Shown one piece after another: positions 9,654 through 17,823 of a stretch of DNA of 64,000 nt (position 1 is its first letter; each line of letters starts with the position of its first letter). Source of the DNA: Flavobacterium zepuense (GTDB lineage Bacteria; Bacteroidota; Bacteroidia; Flavobacteriales; Flavobacteriaceae); assembly GCF_007097145.1 (NCBI RefSeq), contig NZ_VJVZ01000004.1, positions 186,001 to 250,000 on the forward strand. The letters are read 5' to 3'. The position numbers and the translations under genes were made by a program. The notes below the pieces were generated by a model. It searched no databases, was not told the origin of the DNA, and was given only the letters and a program-made list of their open reading frames with translations.

Positions 9654-9690
9654 CCTTAAAAATACCCACTAATGGGTATTTTTTTTAAGG
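9654..9690. terminator. Strong hairpin with T/A flanks (TACCCA-N4-TGGGTA)
   Basis: CCTTAAAAATACCCA (9654-9668) pairs with TGGGTATTTTTTTTAAGG (9673-9690) around CTAA, with a small bulge. It can terminate on either strand, but no gene ends close by. It may isolate the efflux operon promoter or be a protein-binding palindrome. Confidence 0.55.
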
Positions 9691-9770
9691 TGTAGTATGT
9701 ATAGTTTTACATCGTACTGATAACCCCCCAAGATACCGTACAAAAAATTTAGTTGTGTGTTTTATATTAT

Positions 9771-9812
9771 CAAAAGCTCCCTTTCTCCATACTGAGGGGG
9801 CTTTTGTTTTTT
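9771..9812 (+). terminator. Orphan plus-strand terminator
   Basis: CAAAAGCTCCC pairs with GGGGGCTTTTG (one wobble) and is followed by TTTTTTAT. No plus-strand coding frame ends upstream, which points to a short non-coding transcript starting near 9716 (-7-like TAGTTTTA at 9702-9709). The rest of the 9485-9942 gap shows no supported gene. Confidence 0.6.
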
Positions 9813-9819
9813 ATATAAA

Positions 9820-9845
9820 AGCAAAAAGCCGGCAATTGCCGACTT
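9820..9845 (-). terminator. Terminator of the small membrane-protein genes
   Basis: On the minus strand AAGTCGGCAA and TTGCCGGCTT form a near-perfect palindromic stem followed by TTTGCTTTTAT. It lies about 100 bases after the stop of the 58-residue gene at 9943. Confidence 0.65.
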
Positions 9846-9942
9846 TCTTATTATCTACATATCAATTATTAAATATTCCGGTTAGCACAACAGGTGCACT
9901 ATGCTTTCTATGATAAGGACGATAATCTTTGTCATGGCGCTG

Positions 9943-10119
9943 TTATTTAGCGGGTGTATTGTTTATCTTTTTCCACGACATTAGCAACGGGAACATACAG
10001 CCTATTACAAGCGGCACATATATTTTAATGTGGAAAAAATACTGCACTGCAAAGCCTATAAGCAACATTGCAAAAATACAGGTGGCAAAAAGAATTATAA
10101 ATTTTAAGTAAGGTTTCAT
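9943..10119 (-). CDS. Small two-helix membrane protein (58 aa)
   Basis: The frame starts ATG-AAA-CCT-TAC (MKPYLKFIILFATCIFAMLL) and encodes two hydrophobic helices (about residues 5-27 and 33-48) ending in a basic tail (SWKKINN). I recognise no family. Support comes from the coding-like composition, the placement 65 bases after another two-helix gene on the same strand, and a minus-strand terminator downstream. After the TAA stop the same frame runs 26 sense codons to a TGA at 9862-9864, with a basic, coding-like composition (DKDYRPYHRKHSAPVVLTG), so the stop may be a recent nonsense change. The antisense 60-codon frame is its shadow. Confidence 0.5.
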   Translation of the reverse strand: MKPYLKFIILFATCIFAMLLIGFAVQYFFHIKIYVPLVIGCMFPLLMSWKKINNTPAK

Positions 10120-10184
10120 TAGTAAAATAATTATTGGTTAACTATATAATTTTAAAGTAACAACTTTAGATGTGAGGATAGCGC

Positions 10185-10391
10185 TTATGCTTTTTTCTTC
10201 CACGGGCCAAAAAAGACAACTTTAAGTCCGGCTAAAAACCCTAAACCGAAAAAAGCTATTAAAAAAATCCCCAAACCTTTTACAAGTGTTGGATATTCTA
10301 GCGAAGGATCATTAGCGGTAGTAGTAAACAAATGGATACCGAGAAGTACAAAAAGCATTGCTAAACCTAAACCGAAGAAATTCTTTGCCAT
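10185..10391 (-). CDS. Small two-helix membrane protein (68 aa)
   Basis: MAKNFFGLGLAMLFVLLG begins a protein with one helix at about 5-24, a polar loop (TTANDPSLEYPTLVKG), a second helix at about 39-58, and the basic tail WKKKA. No family or function is recognised; similar tiny hydrophobic proteins are common in Flavobacteriia. A TAAATTTG element lies 47 bases upstream of the ATG. It probably shares a transcript with the 58-residue membrane protein that follows. Confidence 0.6.
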   Translation of the reverse strand: MAKNFFGLGLAMLFVLLGIHLFTTTANDPSLEYPTLVKGLGIFLIAFFGLGFLAGLKVVFFGPWKKKA

Positions 10392-10437
10392 GATAATGAA
10401 ATTTTATGTGTGTTGTAATCCCTGATTGTTTATAGTT

Positions 10438-10445
10438 CAAATTTA
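10438..10445 (-). promoter_or_regulatory. Putative -7 element for the small membrane genes
   Basis: Minus-strand TAAATTTG matches TAnnTTTG exactly, 47 bases before the ATG at 10391; the -33 region is only T-rich. Confidence 0.45.
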
Positions 10446-10484
10446 ATGATACTACATTACTAAAAATTGTAAAATTGGGACAGT

Positions 10485-11333
10485 TCAGTCCTCAAAACTC
10501 CAATACGTTTCCTGTGTACCCAGGTGCGTAAGCTTAGAGAGCAATGCCTTAGGCGACTCGTGCGTTACGGCTTTAAAGTGCTTTATATAATGCGCCTGGT
10601 CGTAGTAAAGGCTGTACAGCGCCACATCGGTCAGTGTGGCATCATCGCCCGCCTGTTGCGAATAATTAAGCGCATTGCGAAACATTACCAGCTTTTTATA
10701 CTCCTCTACCGATGCGCACAAGTGCTTTTTAAACAGGCGCAGCAGGGTTTTACGGTTTACACCGGTAAGGTCTGATAGTTCTTCTACCCTCACGGCACCA
10801 TTGCTGTTAAGTATTTCCTGCAAAGCTTTTTTCATGACAGGCTCATCAAAACCGGTATAGGCATTGCGAAAGAATTCATCAAGGAGGATGGCCTTTTGCT
10901 CAGGATCGGTCAGGTCAAAAATAGTATCAACAGCTATTTTAAGAGCATCGCCAAAGTAAGAGAACTCAGAAAACGATGGCACAAACACATCGCACAATGG
11001 TTTGTTTATAAAATGATTTATACCCAATGGGTTAAACACTACACCTATTTTATAAAAACAACCTTCTATATCTACTTTAAAGCTTTGGTGGGTATTGATG
11101 GAATAAAATATCTGGCATTCATTACCCGGTAACGGCCGCACTACACTGCCTTCATCGGTAAAGCGTACGTGAGAATTTTTGTAGAGGGTAAGTGCGTGCT
11201 TGTAATTAGGGTAAAATGTAAACTTGCTCGAAAAACCGGGATCATCAGAAGTGTGAAAATAATAGTAGTCAATGTGCTTAGCTACAAGTTCGTCCTTTGG
11301 GGTAATGGTTATAAAATTTCCTTTGTTCATCAA
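10485..11333 (-). CDS. AraC-family transcriptional regulator
   Basis: A 282-residue regulator. The N-terminal half (residues 1-150) is a cupin-like effector or oligomerisation domain of the kind found in Bacteroidetes AraC proteins. The C-terminal half carries two helix-turn-helix motifs at about 175-265 (VEELSDLTGVNRKTLLRLFKKH, then DVALYSLYYDQAHYIKHFK, with the closing ESP near 258). It is divergent from a second AraC gene 120 bases away. The regulated genes and ligand are not known; the divergent arrangement suggests cross-control or control of the oxidoreductase beyond. The start may be either of the two adjacent Met codons. Confidence 0.85.
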   Translation of the reverse strand: MMNKGNFITITPKDELVAKHIDYYYFHTSDDPGFSSKFTFYPNYKHALTLYKNSHVRFTDEGSVVRPLPGNECQIFYSINTHQSFKVDIEGCFYKIGVVFNPLGINHFINKPLCDVFVPSFSEFSYFGDALKIAVDTIFDLTDPEQKAILLDEFFRNAYTGFDEPVMKKALQEILNSNGAVRVEELSDLTGVNRKTLLRLFKKHLCASVEEYKKLVMFRNALNYSQQAGDDATLTDVALYSLYYDQAHYIKHFKAVTHESPKALLSKLTHLGTQETYWSFED

Positions 11334-11417
11334 TGGTTACGGGCATATACTTAGTTGTAAAAATAACTAATTACAGGTATTTTATAAAATTAATTAGCTA
11401 TCAAATTTAATATTTGC

Positions 11418-11425
11418 TAAATTTG
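11418..11425 (+). promoter_or_regulatory. Putative -7 element for the second AraC gene
   Basis: TAAATTTG is an exact TAnnTTTG match. Initiation about 7 bases downstream leaves roughly 20 bases before the TTG start at 11454 and supports that non-ATG start. Confidence 0.5.
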
Positions 11426-11453
11426 GAGAACACGCCTTTAATTTTTATAAATT

Positions 11454-12275
11454 TTGGATAAAAACACTCATAAATCAGACTACATAGGCAATCGCTTTAC
11501 AGTACCTGCCGAGTGGGATACCGTTTTTACTCATTTTTATTATGGTGAAAATACAGGCAAAACTGACATCACTAAAATTTTACTGCCCGATTTTAAGCCC
11601 CTGTTAGTTTTTAACTTTGGCAGCCCCATGCAAATTGTAGGCGAAACAGAGCACGTGATAACCGATGTAGCAGTTACTTCTCCGCTAAAAAGGGTAGTGC
11701 AATACAGCATGTCGCCCGGTAGTGTGTTGTTAGTTGCCAATTTTAAAGATGATGCCTTTTACCGCTTTTTTGGTACCGCCATGCCTGCAGGCCATTTATT
11801 TATGCATCCTGATAAACTTATCGATTCCAAATGCTTTAGCCTGCTGCACGGCCAGTTAAAATCATTTGCTGAACCCGAAGCTAAAATAAACTATCTCCTT
11901 AACTACGCCAAAGCTTTTATTGCCGATAGCACAGGCCTGTTTGATGATGCCCCGGAGGATGATTATTTTAATCCCATTAAGGTTATTGCCCAAAAAAGCG
12001 GACTGAGCGAAAGGAGTATCCAGCTGCAATACAAAAAGCAATTGGGTTACAGCGCTAAAGAACTGACACGGTTTGCGCGTTTTCAAAAAGTATTATCAAG
12101 CCCTGCCCTGCATCTGCCTAAAGGCGATAAAGTTAATTGGTTTGATGTTATTGAAGCCTTTGGCTATTACGACCAAAGCCATCTAATTGCCGACTTTAAA
12201 TACTACATTGGACTTTCTCCCCTAAATTACATAAGGCTGCAACAGGAGTTTTGCAACCCGCCTGCCCTGAGCTGA
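11454..12275 (+). CDS. AraC-family regulator with TTG start
   Basis: A 273-residue AraC-type protein with an N-terminal sensing domain (1-150) and a C-terminal double helix-turn-helix (about 170-265; VIAQKSGLSERSIQLQYKK and DVIEAFGYYDQSHLIADFK, ending in GLSPLNY). An in-frame TAA at 11448-11450 lies immediately upstream and the first ATG is at residue 59, inside the domain, so TTG at 11454 is the likely start. It lies 69 bases upstream of the NAD(P)H oxidoreductase gene on the same strand, a frequent pairing in which the regulator controls the enzyme gene; that link is inference. Confidence 0.82.
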   Translation: MDKNTHKSDYIGNRFTVPAEWDTVFTHFYYGENTGKTDITKILLPDFKPLLVFNFGSPMQIVGETEHVITDVAVTSPLKRVVQYSMSPGSVLLVANFKDDAFYRFFGTAMPAGHLFMHPDKLIDSKCFSLLHGQLKSFAEPEAKINYLLNYAKAFIADSTGLFDDAPEDDYFNPIKVIAQKSGLSERSIQLQYKKQLGYSAKELTRFARFQKVLSSPALHLPKGDKVNWFDVIEAFGYYDQSHLIADFKYYIGLSPLNYIRLQQEFCNPPALS

Positions 12276-12312
12276 TTTCGTTTTCTTCCAATTTTTAGAG
12301 ATTGCATCAAAG

Positions 12313-12343
12313 TAAGTTTGTAGTATAATATTAAACTACAAAC
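12313..12343 (+). promoter_or_regulatory. Promoter with 9-bp inverted repeat before the oxidoreductase
   Basis: TAAGTTTG (12313-12320) is an exact -7 match. GTTTGTAGT (12316-12324) and ACTACAAAC (12335-12343) form a perfect inverted repeat with a 10-base spacer that overlaps the -7 element and ends one base before the ATG. It could be an operator or a 5' mRNA hairpin that hides the start. Confidence 0.55.
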
Positions 12344-12344
12344 A

Positions 12345-12917
12345 ATGAACTACTTAGTTATTTATGCCCATCCCAACCCCGCAAGCCTTAACCATACTTT
12401 AAAGGAAACAGTTGTAAATACACTCACACTTGCCGGACATAATGTTATGGTGCGCGACCTTAACGCTATTGGTTTTAACCCGGTATTATCTTTAGATGAC
12501 ATGGCAGGGCAGCGTGCCGGGACCGTAGCACCCGATGTAACTAAAGAACAGCAACACATACGTTGGGCTGACTGCCTTGTTTTTATCTACCCCATTTGGT
12601 GGACAGGCCTGCCTGCAATTATGAAAGGTTATATAGACCGTGTATTCTCTTATGGGTTTGCGTATAGCTATGATAAAGGCGTACAGGAGGGCTTACTAAA
12701 GGGCAAAAAGGCGATTATAATCAACACCCATGGTAAAACACATGCAGAATACAAAGCTAATGGCCTTGGTGAAGCTTTAATACAAACTTCGCATACCGGT
12801 ATCTTTACCTATTGCGGATTTGAGATTGTTGCCCACCTGTTTTTTGACGGCGCAGACCGCGCCACTGCTGAGAAAATTTCAGCATGGCAGGAAGAAATTA
12901 TTAGAATCATAAAATAA
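12345..12917 (+). CDS. NAD(P)H oxidoreductase, flavodoxin-like (NQO/MdaB type)
   Basis: A 190-residue FAD- or FMN-dependent quinone reductase-like enzyme of the Flavodoxin_2 family. YAHPNPASLN near residues 7-16 binds the flavin phosphate, and FIYPIWWTGLPAIMKGYIDRVF at about 80-101 is the family signature for the isoalloxazine site. It probably carries out two-electron reduction of quinones or other electrophiles in the cytosol. It follows an AraC-type regulator and has its own promoter with an inverted repeat, suggesting induction by a small molecule. Physiological substrate unknown. Confidence 0.88.
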   Translation: MNYLVIYAHPNPASLNHTLKETVVNTLTLAGHNVMVRDLNAIGFNPVLSLDDMAGQRAGTVAPDVTKEQQHIRWADCLVFIYPIWWTGLPAIMKGYIDRVFSYGFAYSYDKGVQEGLLKGKKAIIINTHGKTHAEYKANGLGEALIQTSHTGIFTYCGFEIVAHLFFDGADRATAEKISAWQEEIIRIIK

Positions 12918-12943
12918 TTTTTAAAGTTTACATAAAATATTAT

Positions 12944-12971
12944 TTTAGGTTAATCTAAATTTATAGTTTTG
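12944..12971 (+). promoter_or_regulatory. DtxR-like operator and promoter of the TonB receptor
   Basis: TTTAGGTTAATCTAAA (12944-12959) is a 16-bp palindrome with one mismatched pair. It resembles the left part of the DtxR/IdeR consensus TTAGGTTAGCCTAACCTAA. It lies in the spacer just upstream of an exact -7 element TAGTTTTG (12964-12971), where a bound repressor would block polymerase. A metal-dependent DtxR-family repressor is therefore expected to control the receptor gene; no such regulator is encoded in the window. Confidence 0.55.
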
Positions 12972-12996
12972 CAATTATAAAAAGTAAAATAACCTA

Positions 12997-15237
12997 ATGA
13001 AAATACACGTACTTATATTATTGTTTTTTAGTTCTTTTGGATTTTGCCAAACGGGCAGCATCTCCGGAAAAATTACCGATGGCCGCGACCCTATACCGGC
13101 AGTTAATGTAATTATTACACCTCTTGGCACAAGTACGGTTGCCGACGCTGATGGTAACTATTCGTTTAAAGAGTTACCGTATGGCAATTATGAAATTATT
13201 TTCAGCAGTGTTGGCTATAAAAATAACCGAAGGAAAATTACACTCAATAGTGCATCTCAAGTGCTTGATATTTCACTTTTGGAAGACAATAAAGACTTAG
13301 ACGAAGTGGTTATTACAGGAACCATGAAAGAGGTAAGCCGATCTGAGAGCCCGATACCGGTAGAGATCATCACGCCAAAATTATTTAAGAAGAATCCTAC
13401 GGCAAGCCTTTTTGAAGCCGTGGGCATGATAAATGGTGTGCAGCCACAACTTAACTGCGCTGTGTGTAACACCGGCGACATCCATATAAATGGTATGGAG
13501 GGCCCGTATACCATGATCTTGATAGATGGCATGCCCATAGTAAGTTCGCTATCTACAGTATACGGACTAAGCGGCATACCCAACAGTATTGTAGAGCGCA
13601 TAGAGGTGGTAAAAGGCCCGGCATCGTCGCTGTATGGGTCGGAGGCTATGGGGGGTATCATCAATGTAATTACAAAAACACCTTACAAGGCACCTATGAT
13701 AAGCGCCGATTACTTTTTTACCAGTTGGGGCGAGCAAAGCCTTGATGCTGCGGTTAAGATAAAGGCTGGTACAGCCACATCGTTATTAGGCGTTAACTAC
13801 TTTAATTACAACGTAAGGGCCGACAAGAACAACGACAACTTTACCGATGTTACCCAGCAAAACCGCATTTCGATTTTTAATAAATGGAATTTCGACCGTA
13901 AAGAAAACCGCCTGTTTAGCATTGCAGGCCGTTATGTGTATGAAGACCGCTGGGGTGGAGAGATGAACTGGACCAAGCAATGGCGCGGCTCCGACAGCAT
14001 TTATGGCGAGAGCATTTACACCCGCCGTGCCGAGCTTATTGGTTTGTACCAACTGCCTACAACTGAAAGGATATTTACGCAGTTCTCATACAACTGGCAC
14101 GACCAGAACTCCTATTATGGCGATACGCCTTACATGGCTACGCAGCAGGTGGGCTTTATACAAACGTATTGGGACAAGCAGTTTGGCGAAAACCACACAT
14201 TTTTGCTGGGTGCCGCCATGCGCTACACCAAGTATGACGATAACACGCCTGCCACTGCGCGCTTAGATGGCAGCAACAGCCCGCAAAACACGCCGCTGCC
14301 GGGCTTGTTTATACAAGATGAATGGGCGCTAAACAGCAAACACAAGCTTTTGGGCGGCTACCGTTTTGATTATGACAAGAACCACGGTGGGGTGCATTCG
14401 CCCCGTGTCGCCTACAAGTTTAGCCCTAATGTGCATAATACCTTCAGGGCAAGTTTTGGTACGGGTTTTAGGGTGGTTAACCTGTTTACCGAAGACCACG
14501 CCGCCCTTACCGGTGCCCGCGAAGTTGTTATTGCCGAAGCCTTAAACCCGGAACGCACTTACAATGGTAACCTTAACTATGTGCTTAAGGTGCCGTTAAG
14601 CTTTGCTGTATTAGGCCTTGATGCTACCGGCTTTTACTCCTACTTTACCAATAAAATTGTGGGAGATTTTGACACCGACCCTACAAAAATTATCTACGAT
14701 AACCTTAACGGGCATGCTATATCGCAGGGAGTTTCGGTTAATACCGATTTGCAGTTTAACTTCCCGCTAAAAGTAATGGCCGGGATATCATACATGGATG
14801 TTTTTCAAAAAGAGGCACTTGATGGCGGTGGGACATCTAAGGTACAACAACTGCATGCCCCTAAATGGAGTGGTAACTTTATTGCTACCTATACCCTGCC
14901 CAACAACTATAGTGTAGATGTTACCGGCAACTGGTACGGCCCCATGCGCCTGCCCATTTTACCAAACGATTACAGGCCGGAATATTCGCCGTGGTTTACC
15001 ATTGCCAATGTGCAGTTTACCAAAAAATTTGATTATGGTTTAGAGCTTTATGGCGGCGTTAAGAACGTATTCGATTTTGTACCGAAATATTCACTTATCC
15101 GTCCGTTCGACCCTTTTAATAAAGATGTAGACAACCCAATTACCAACCCTAACGGCTACACGTTTGATACTACCTATAATTATGGCTCGCTACAAGGCAG
15201 GCGTATGTTTTTAGGCGCGCGTTACAGTTTCTTTTAA
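12997..15237 (+). CDS. TonB-dependent outer-membrane receptor with CxxC plug
   Basis: A 746-residue receptor. Signal peptide 1-17 (cleaved after FGFC/Q) is followed by a carboxypeptidase-D-like beta-sandwich (about 20-95), a TonB box-like segment (DLDEVVITG, about 100-108), a plug (about 115-230) and a 22-strand barrel ending in the C-terminal aromatic ARYSFF. The plug holds Cys154 and Cys157 in NCAVC, followed by INGMEGPYTMILIDGMP. A Cys pair here recurs in a subgroup of Bacteroidetes receptors annotated as siderophore or metal receptors. The DtxR-like operator supports iron or manganese related uptake. It has no partner SusD and is transcribed alone. Confidence 0.93.
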   Translation: MKIHVLILLFFSSFGFCQTGSISGKITDGRDPIPAVNVIITPLGTSTVADADGNYSFKELPYGNYEIIFSSVGYKNNRRKITLNSASQVLDISLLEDNKDLDEVVITGTMKEVSRSESPIPVEIITPKLFKKNPTASLFEAVGMINGVQPQLNCAVCNTGDIHINGMEGPYTMILIDGMPIVSSLSTVYGLSGIPNSIVERIEVVKGPASSLYGSEAMGGIINVITKTPYKAPMISADYFFTSWGEQSLDAAVKIKAGTATSLLGVNYFNYNVRADKNNDNFTDVTQQNRISIFNKWNFDRKENRLFSIAGRYVYEDRWGGEMNWTKQWRGSDSIYGESIYTRRAELIGLYQLPTTERIFTQFSYNWHDQNSYYGDTPYMATQQVGFIQTYWDKQFGENHTFLLGAAMRYTKYDDNTPATARLDGSNSPQNTPLPGLFIQDEWALNSKHKLLGGYRFDYDKNHGGVHSPRVAYKFSPNVHNTFRASFGTGFRVVNLFTEDHAALTGAREVVIAEALNPERTYNGNLNYVLKVPLSFAVLGLDATGFYSYFTNKIVGDFDTDPTKIIYDNLNGHAISQGVSVNTDLQFNFPLKVMAGISYMDVFQKEALDGGGTSKVQQLHAPKWSGNFIATYTLPNNYSVDVTGNWYGPMRLPILPNDYRPEYSPWFTIANVQFTKKFDYGLELYGGVKNVFDFVPKYSLIRPFDPFNKDVDNPITNPNGYTFDTTYNYGSLQGRRMFLGARYSFF

Positions 15238-15259
15238 AAATTTATTTAGCCACAAATTG

Positions 15260-15318
15260 CACGAATTACACAAATTTATATAGAGTTTCCCATCTTAATA
15301 TTATTAGTGTAATTCGTG
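15260..15318. repeat. 12-bp perfect inverted repeat between convergent genes
   Basis: CACGAATTACAC (15260-15271) and GTGTAATTCGTG (15307-15318) are perfectly complementary. They lie between the convergent ends of the TonB receptor and the barrel gene. They may act as a bidirectional terminator. The motif resembles spacer repeats that I recall as common in this phylum. Confidence 0.6.
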
Positions 15319-15329
15319 TCTAAACATCA

Positions 15330-17726
15330 CTACAAGCGCGATTTTTCTTCGCTATCCTGCTTGGCGGTTTTGCCTTCCAGCTTTTGGTTACCAAACCGGT
15401 ACTTAAATTGCAGGCGGAAACTTTGGGTATCATTATAATTGTTGGAATAGCTGTACTGGTTGGCATATCGTGTAGAAAGGCTTTGCTTTTGCCCCCTGTA
15501 AACATCAGAGAATATAACAGCCAGTTCCCCCTTTCCTTCCCAAAAGAATTTCTTTAAGCTAAGCGACAAGTCGGATATGGCGCTGTAATTATTTGTGCCC
15601 TGCACCGTGGGTGACTGGTAGAAAAAGTTTGCCTCAGCCAGCAGGTCTTTCTTTTTGCTCAGGTTAAAGCGGTTGTTTATGCTTCCGCTGGCATTCCACT
15701 TCTTATTAGTGTACAACCCACCATCCGGTCCCTGAAAAGTATTTTCAAGATAACCCGTGTCGGCCTGCCATCCCTGTTGCCACCAGGCAAACACATCTAT
15801 ACTGGTATTAAAGCTAAGCCCCAACGACTTGTTATCTTTAATATTGGTGTATTGGGTAACCAGCGTATTGGTGGCATAATCCTGGTAGGTAATTTCCATA
15901 GCTGGGCTTTTCTCATAATTGTAATACACATCAAAATTATATTTGTTTTTAAGGGTATACAACAAGCTAAAATTATGCGATATAGCAGGCTGCAATCTGG
16001 GGTCGCCGGTGCTGTAACTGTATGGGTTGGCATACAGCCTAAAGGGGTTTAGCGCAGCATATTGCGGACGGATAATACGTTTGCCATACGATACTCCAAT
16101 TTGGTTATTATCATTCGCTTTATACATGGCGTACAGTGTTGGAAACAGCTTAAAATAGTCCTGCCTGTTAACCTCAGCAGTGGTAACCGAATTACCTTTA
16201 AGATGGGTGTTCTCGCCTCGCAGGCCTGCCTTAAGGCTCCATTTACCAAACTCTTTATCGGCTCCTAAATAACCCGCAATAACCGATTCATCATACAAAA
16301 AGCGGTTATCCATGGCAATGTCCTGTTGGGCATCGTTAAAGTAGCTAAAATCGTTTTTGGCATTAACCGTGCCGTAGCGCAACCCGGCCTCTATGTTGTA
16401 GCCGCTGGTTTCTCCGGTAAAATCAGCCTGGGCAGAAAACAGCCCAATACGCCTCGTATCGCCGCTGATAATATTGTTAGTTCGGTAGGATTCCAGGCCC
16501 GGTAACGAAAATTCAGCCGCTACTGCCTGGTCTTGGTTAAAGTTATGGCGTGTATAATCTGATGAAAAACTTATTTTATCCTTAGCTGAGAATTTATGCT
16601 CAAAAGAGCCGTTTATGGTATTGTTCTTTTGCGGATACACCCTTCGGTTGTGTGTGTTGTAAAGCGAATCAAGCTGCCCGCCCGCCCCGTAAATAGCTGT
16701 ATTGCTGTTAATATTAGCTGTGCTCTTTAGGCTAAAAAAACCATTTACACCCACGTTAACCGTGTTTAAGGTATCAAGCTGATATTCGGCAGTAAGGTTA
16801 TAACTGTTTTGCGATGTAGCCCTGTAATGCACGTTTTCAGTGCTCTTCCATACCGATCGTGTTTGCCCATCTGCACCAGAGTAGCGCACTTCACTATCAT
16901 TTTCTCCATAATAATGCCCGGTACCAAACATATAGCCCCCGTAAACAGAAAATTTATTGTCCTTGTAATAATGGTTGGTACTAACTACCCCTTTAGGATA
17001 CATGGTTTGCACATAGGCACCGGACACCGATGCCTTATAGCCCTGAGTACCATTCTTTTTCATTTTAATATTCAGTACAGCACTGCCCTGCGCTTCATAT
17101 TTTGCAGGCGGCGTGGTTATTACCTCGATAGATTTAATATCGTCGCCATTGGTGTTTTCCAGTAAATTCTTCAGTTCGGTTCCGGTTAAGTATACCTTCC
17201 TGTCGTTTATGGTAACCAGTATACCGCTGCTCCCGCGTATGGAGAGCCCCCCGCCAGCCATAGTTACACCCGGTGTTTTACGCAATATTTCCCAGGCGTT
17301 GTCAGATGAGAGTATTGAGTTTTCTACGTCAAATTCCAGGCGGTCTACTTTGCGCTTTACCACCGGCCTTTTAGAGTTGATGACCACATCGTTAAGCTGT
17401 TTAGCGTTTTCCTTTAAAATAATATCGGGTATCAGCATATCCTCTTCAATCGATACCCTTGAAAGATGGTTTGCAAAACCCAGAGTGCTTATTTTCAAAA
17501 TATAATTGCCTGGGGCAACATCAGTAATGGTAAAACGCCCGGCCTCGTCGGTAAAAGCTGCTTTGTAAACGGTGCTGTCCTGTACCTGTAATAGCACGGC
17601 ATCGGCAAAAGACACAGCATTGTTACCGCTATCTTTTACGTTGCCCGTTACCGCCGCATTTTGCGCCAGCCCCGGCAGGCTGAAAAATAGCAACAGTACA
17701 ATAATTTTGATTGATGGTGAACCCAT
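15330..17726 (-). CDS. Outer-membrane beta-barrel family protein (TonB-receptor-like)
   Basis: A 798-residue protein with signal peptide (IIVLLLFFSLPGLAQ), a carboxypeptidase-regulatory-like domain (about 25-105), a plug-like region (SGGxxIRGSSG- and TPPAKYEAQG-type motifs) and a large C-terminal barrel of the OMP_b-brl_3 type. The start at 17726 gives a proper signal peptide; the frame extends 17 codons further to 17777 without merit. It is divergent from a histidine kinase/response regulator pair. Three 11-bp repeats lie in the shared promoter region, so it is the prime candidate target of that regulator. Cargo and function unknown. Confidence 0.88.
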   Translation of the reverse strand: MGSPSIKIIVLLLFFSLPGLAQNAAVTGNVKDSGNNAVSFADAVLLQVQDSTVYKAAFTDEAGRFTITDVAPGNYILKISTLGFANHLSRVSIEEDMLIPDIILKENAKQLNDVVINSKRPVVKRKVDRLEFDVENSILSSDNAWEILRKTPGVTMAGGGLSIRGSSGILVTINDRKVYLTGTELKNLLENTNGDDIKSIEVITTPPAKYEAQGSAVLNIKMKKNGTQGYKASVSGAYVQTMYPKGVVSTNHYYKDNKFSVYGGYMFGTGHYYGENDSEVRYSGADGQTRSVWKSTENVHYRATSQNSYNLTAEYQLDTLNTVNVGVNGFFSLKSTANINSNTAIYGAGGQLDSLYNTHNRRVYPQKNNTINGSFEHKFSAKDKISFSSDYTRHNFNQDQAVAAEFSLPGLESYRTNNIISGDTRRIGLFSAQADFTGETSGYNIEAGLRYGTVNAKNDFSYFNDAQQDIAMDNRFLYDESVIAGYLGADKEFGKWSLKAGLRGENTHLKGNSVTTAEVNRQDYFKLFPTLYAMYKANDNNQIGVSYGKRIIRPQYAALNPFRLYANPYSYSTGDPRLQPAISHNFSLLYTLKNKYNFDVYYNYEKSPAMEITYQDYATNTLVTQYTNIKDNKSLGLSFNTSIDVFAWWQQGWQADTGYLENTFQGPDGGLYTNKKWNASGSINNRFNLSKKKDLLAEANFFYQSPTVQGTNNYSAISDLSLSLKKFFWEGKGELAVIFSDVYRGQKQSLSTRYANQYSYSNNYNDTQSFRLQFKYRFGNQKLEGKTAKQDSEEKSRL

Positions 17727-17781
17727 GATGATTGATTTGATTTGATGATTGGTGCAAATCTCGGCAAGTGCATTCAATTAC

Positions 17782-17814
17782 ACGGTTAATGCTGGGTTAA
17801 CGGACGGTTAATGA
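17782..17814. promoter_or_regulatory. Three tandem 11-bp repeats, putative response-regulator site
   Basis: ACGGTTAATGC, TGGGTTAACGG and ACGGTTAATGA follow each other without gap. The core GGTTAA recurs at 17784, 17795 and 17806, exactly one helical turn apart. OmpR-family regulators typically bind direct repeats with 11-bp spacing. The array lies 10 bases upstream of the kinase-gene -33 element and 56-88 bases upstream of the barrel-gene ATG. Confidence 0.6.
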
Positions 17815-17823
17815 CTATAATTT

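Noticed and set aside
9929..10111. Plus-strand 60-codon ORF and a 27-codon ORF (9901-9984) with a lipobox-like end
   Set aside because: Both overlap the minus-strand small membrane gene in antisense, have no promoter, and the first lacks membrane or domain logic; the minus-strand reading is better supported.
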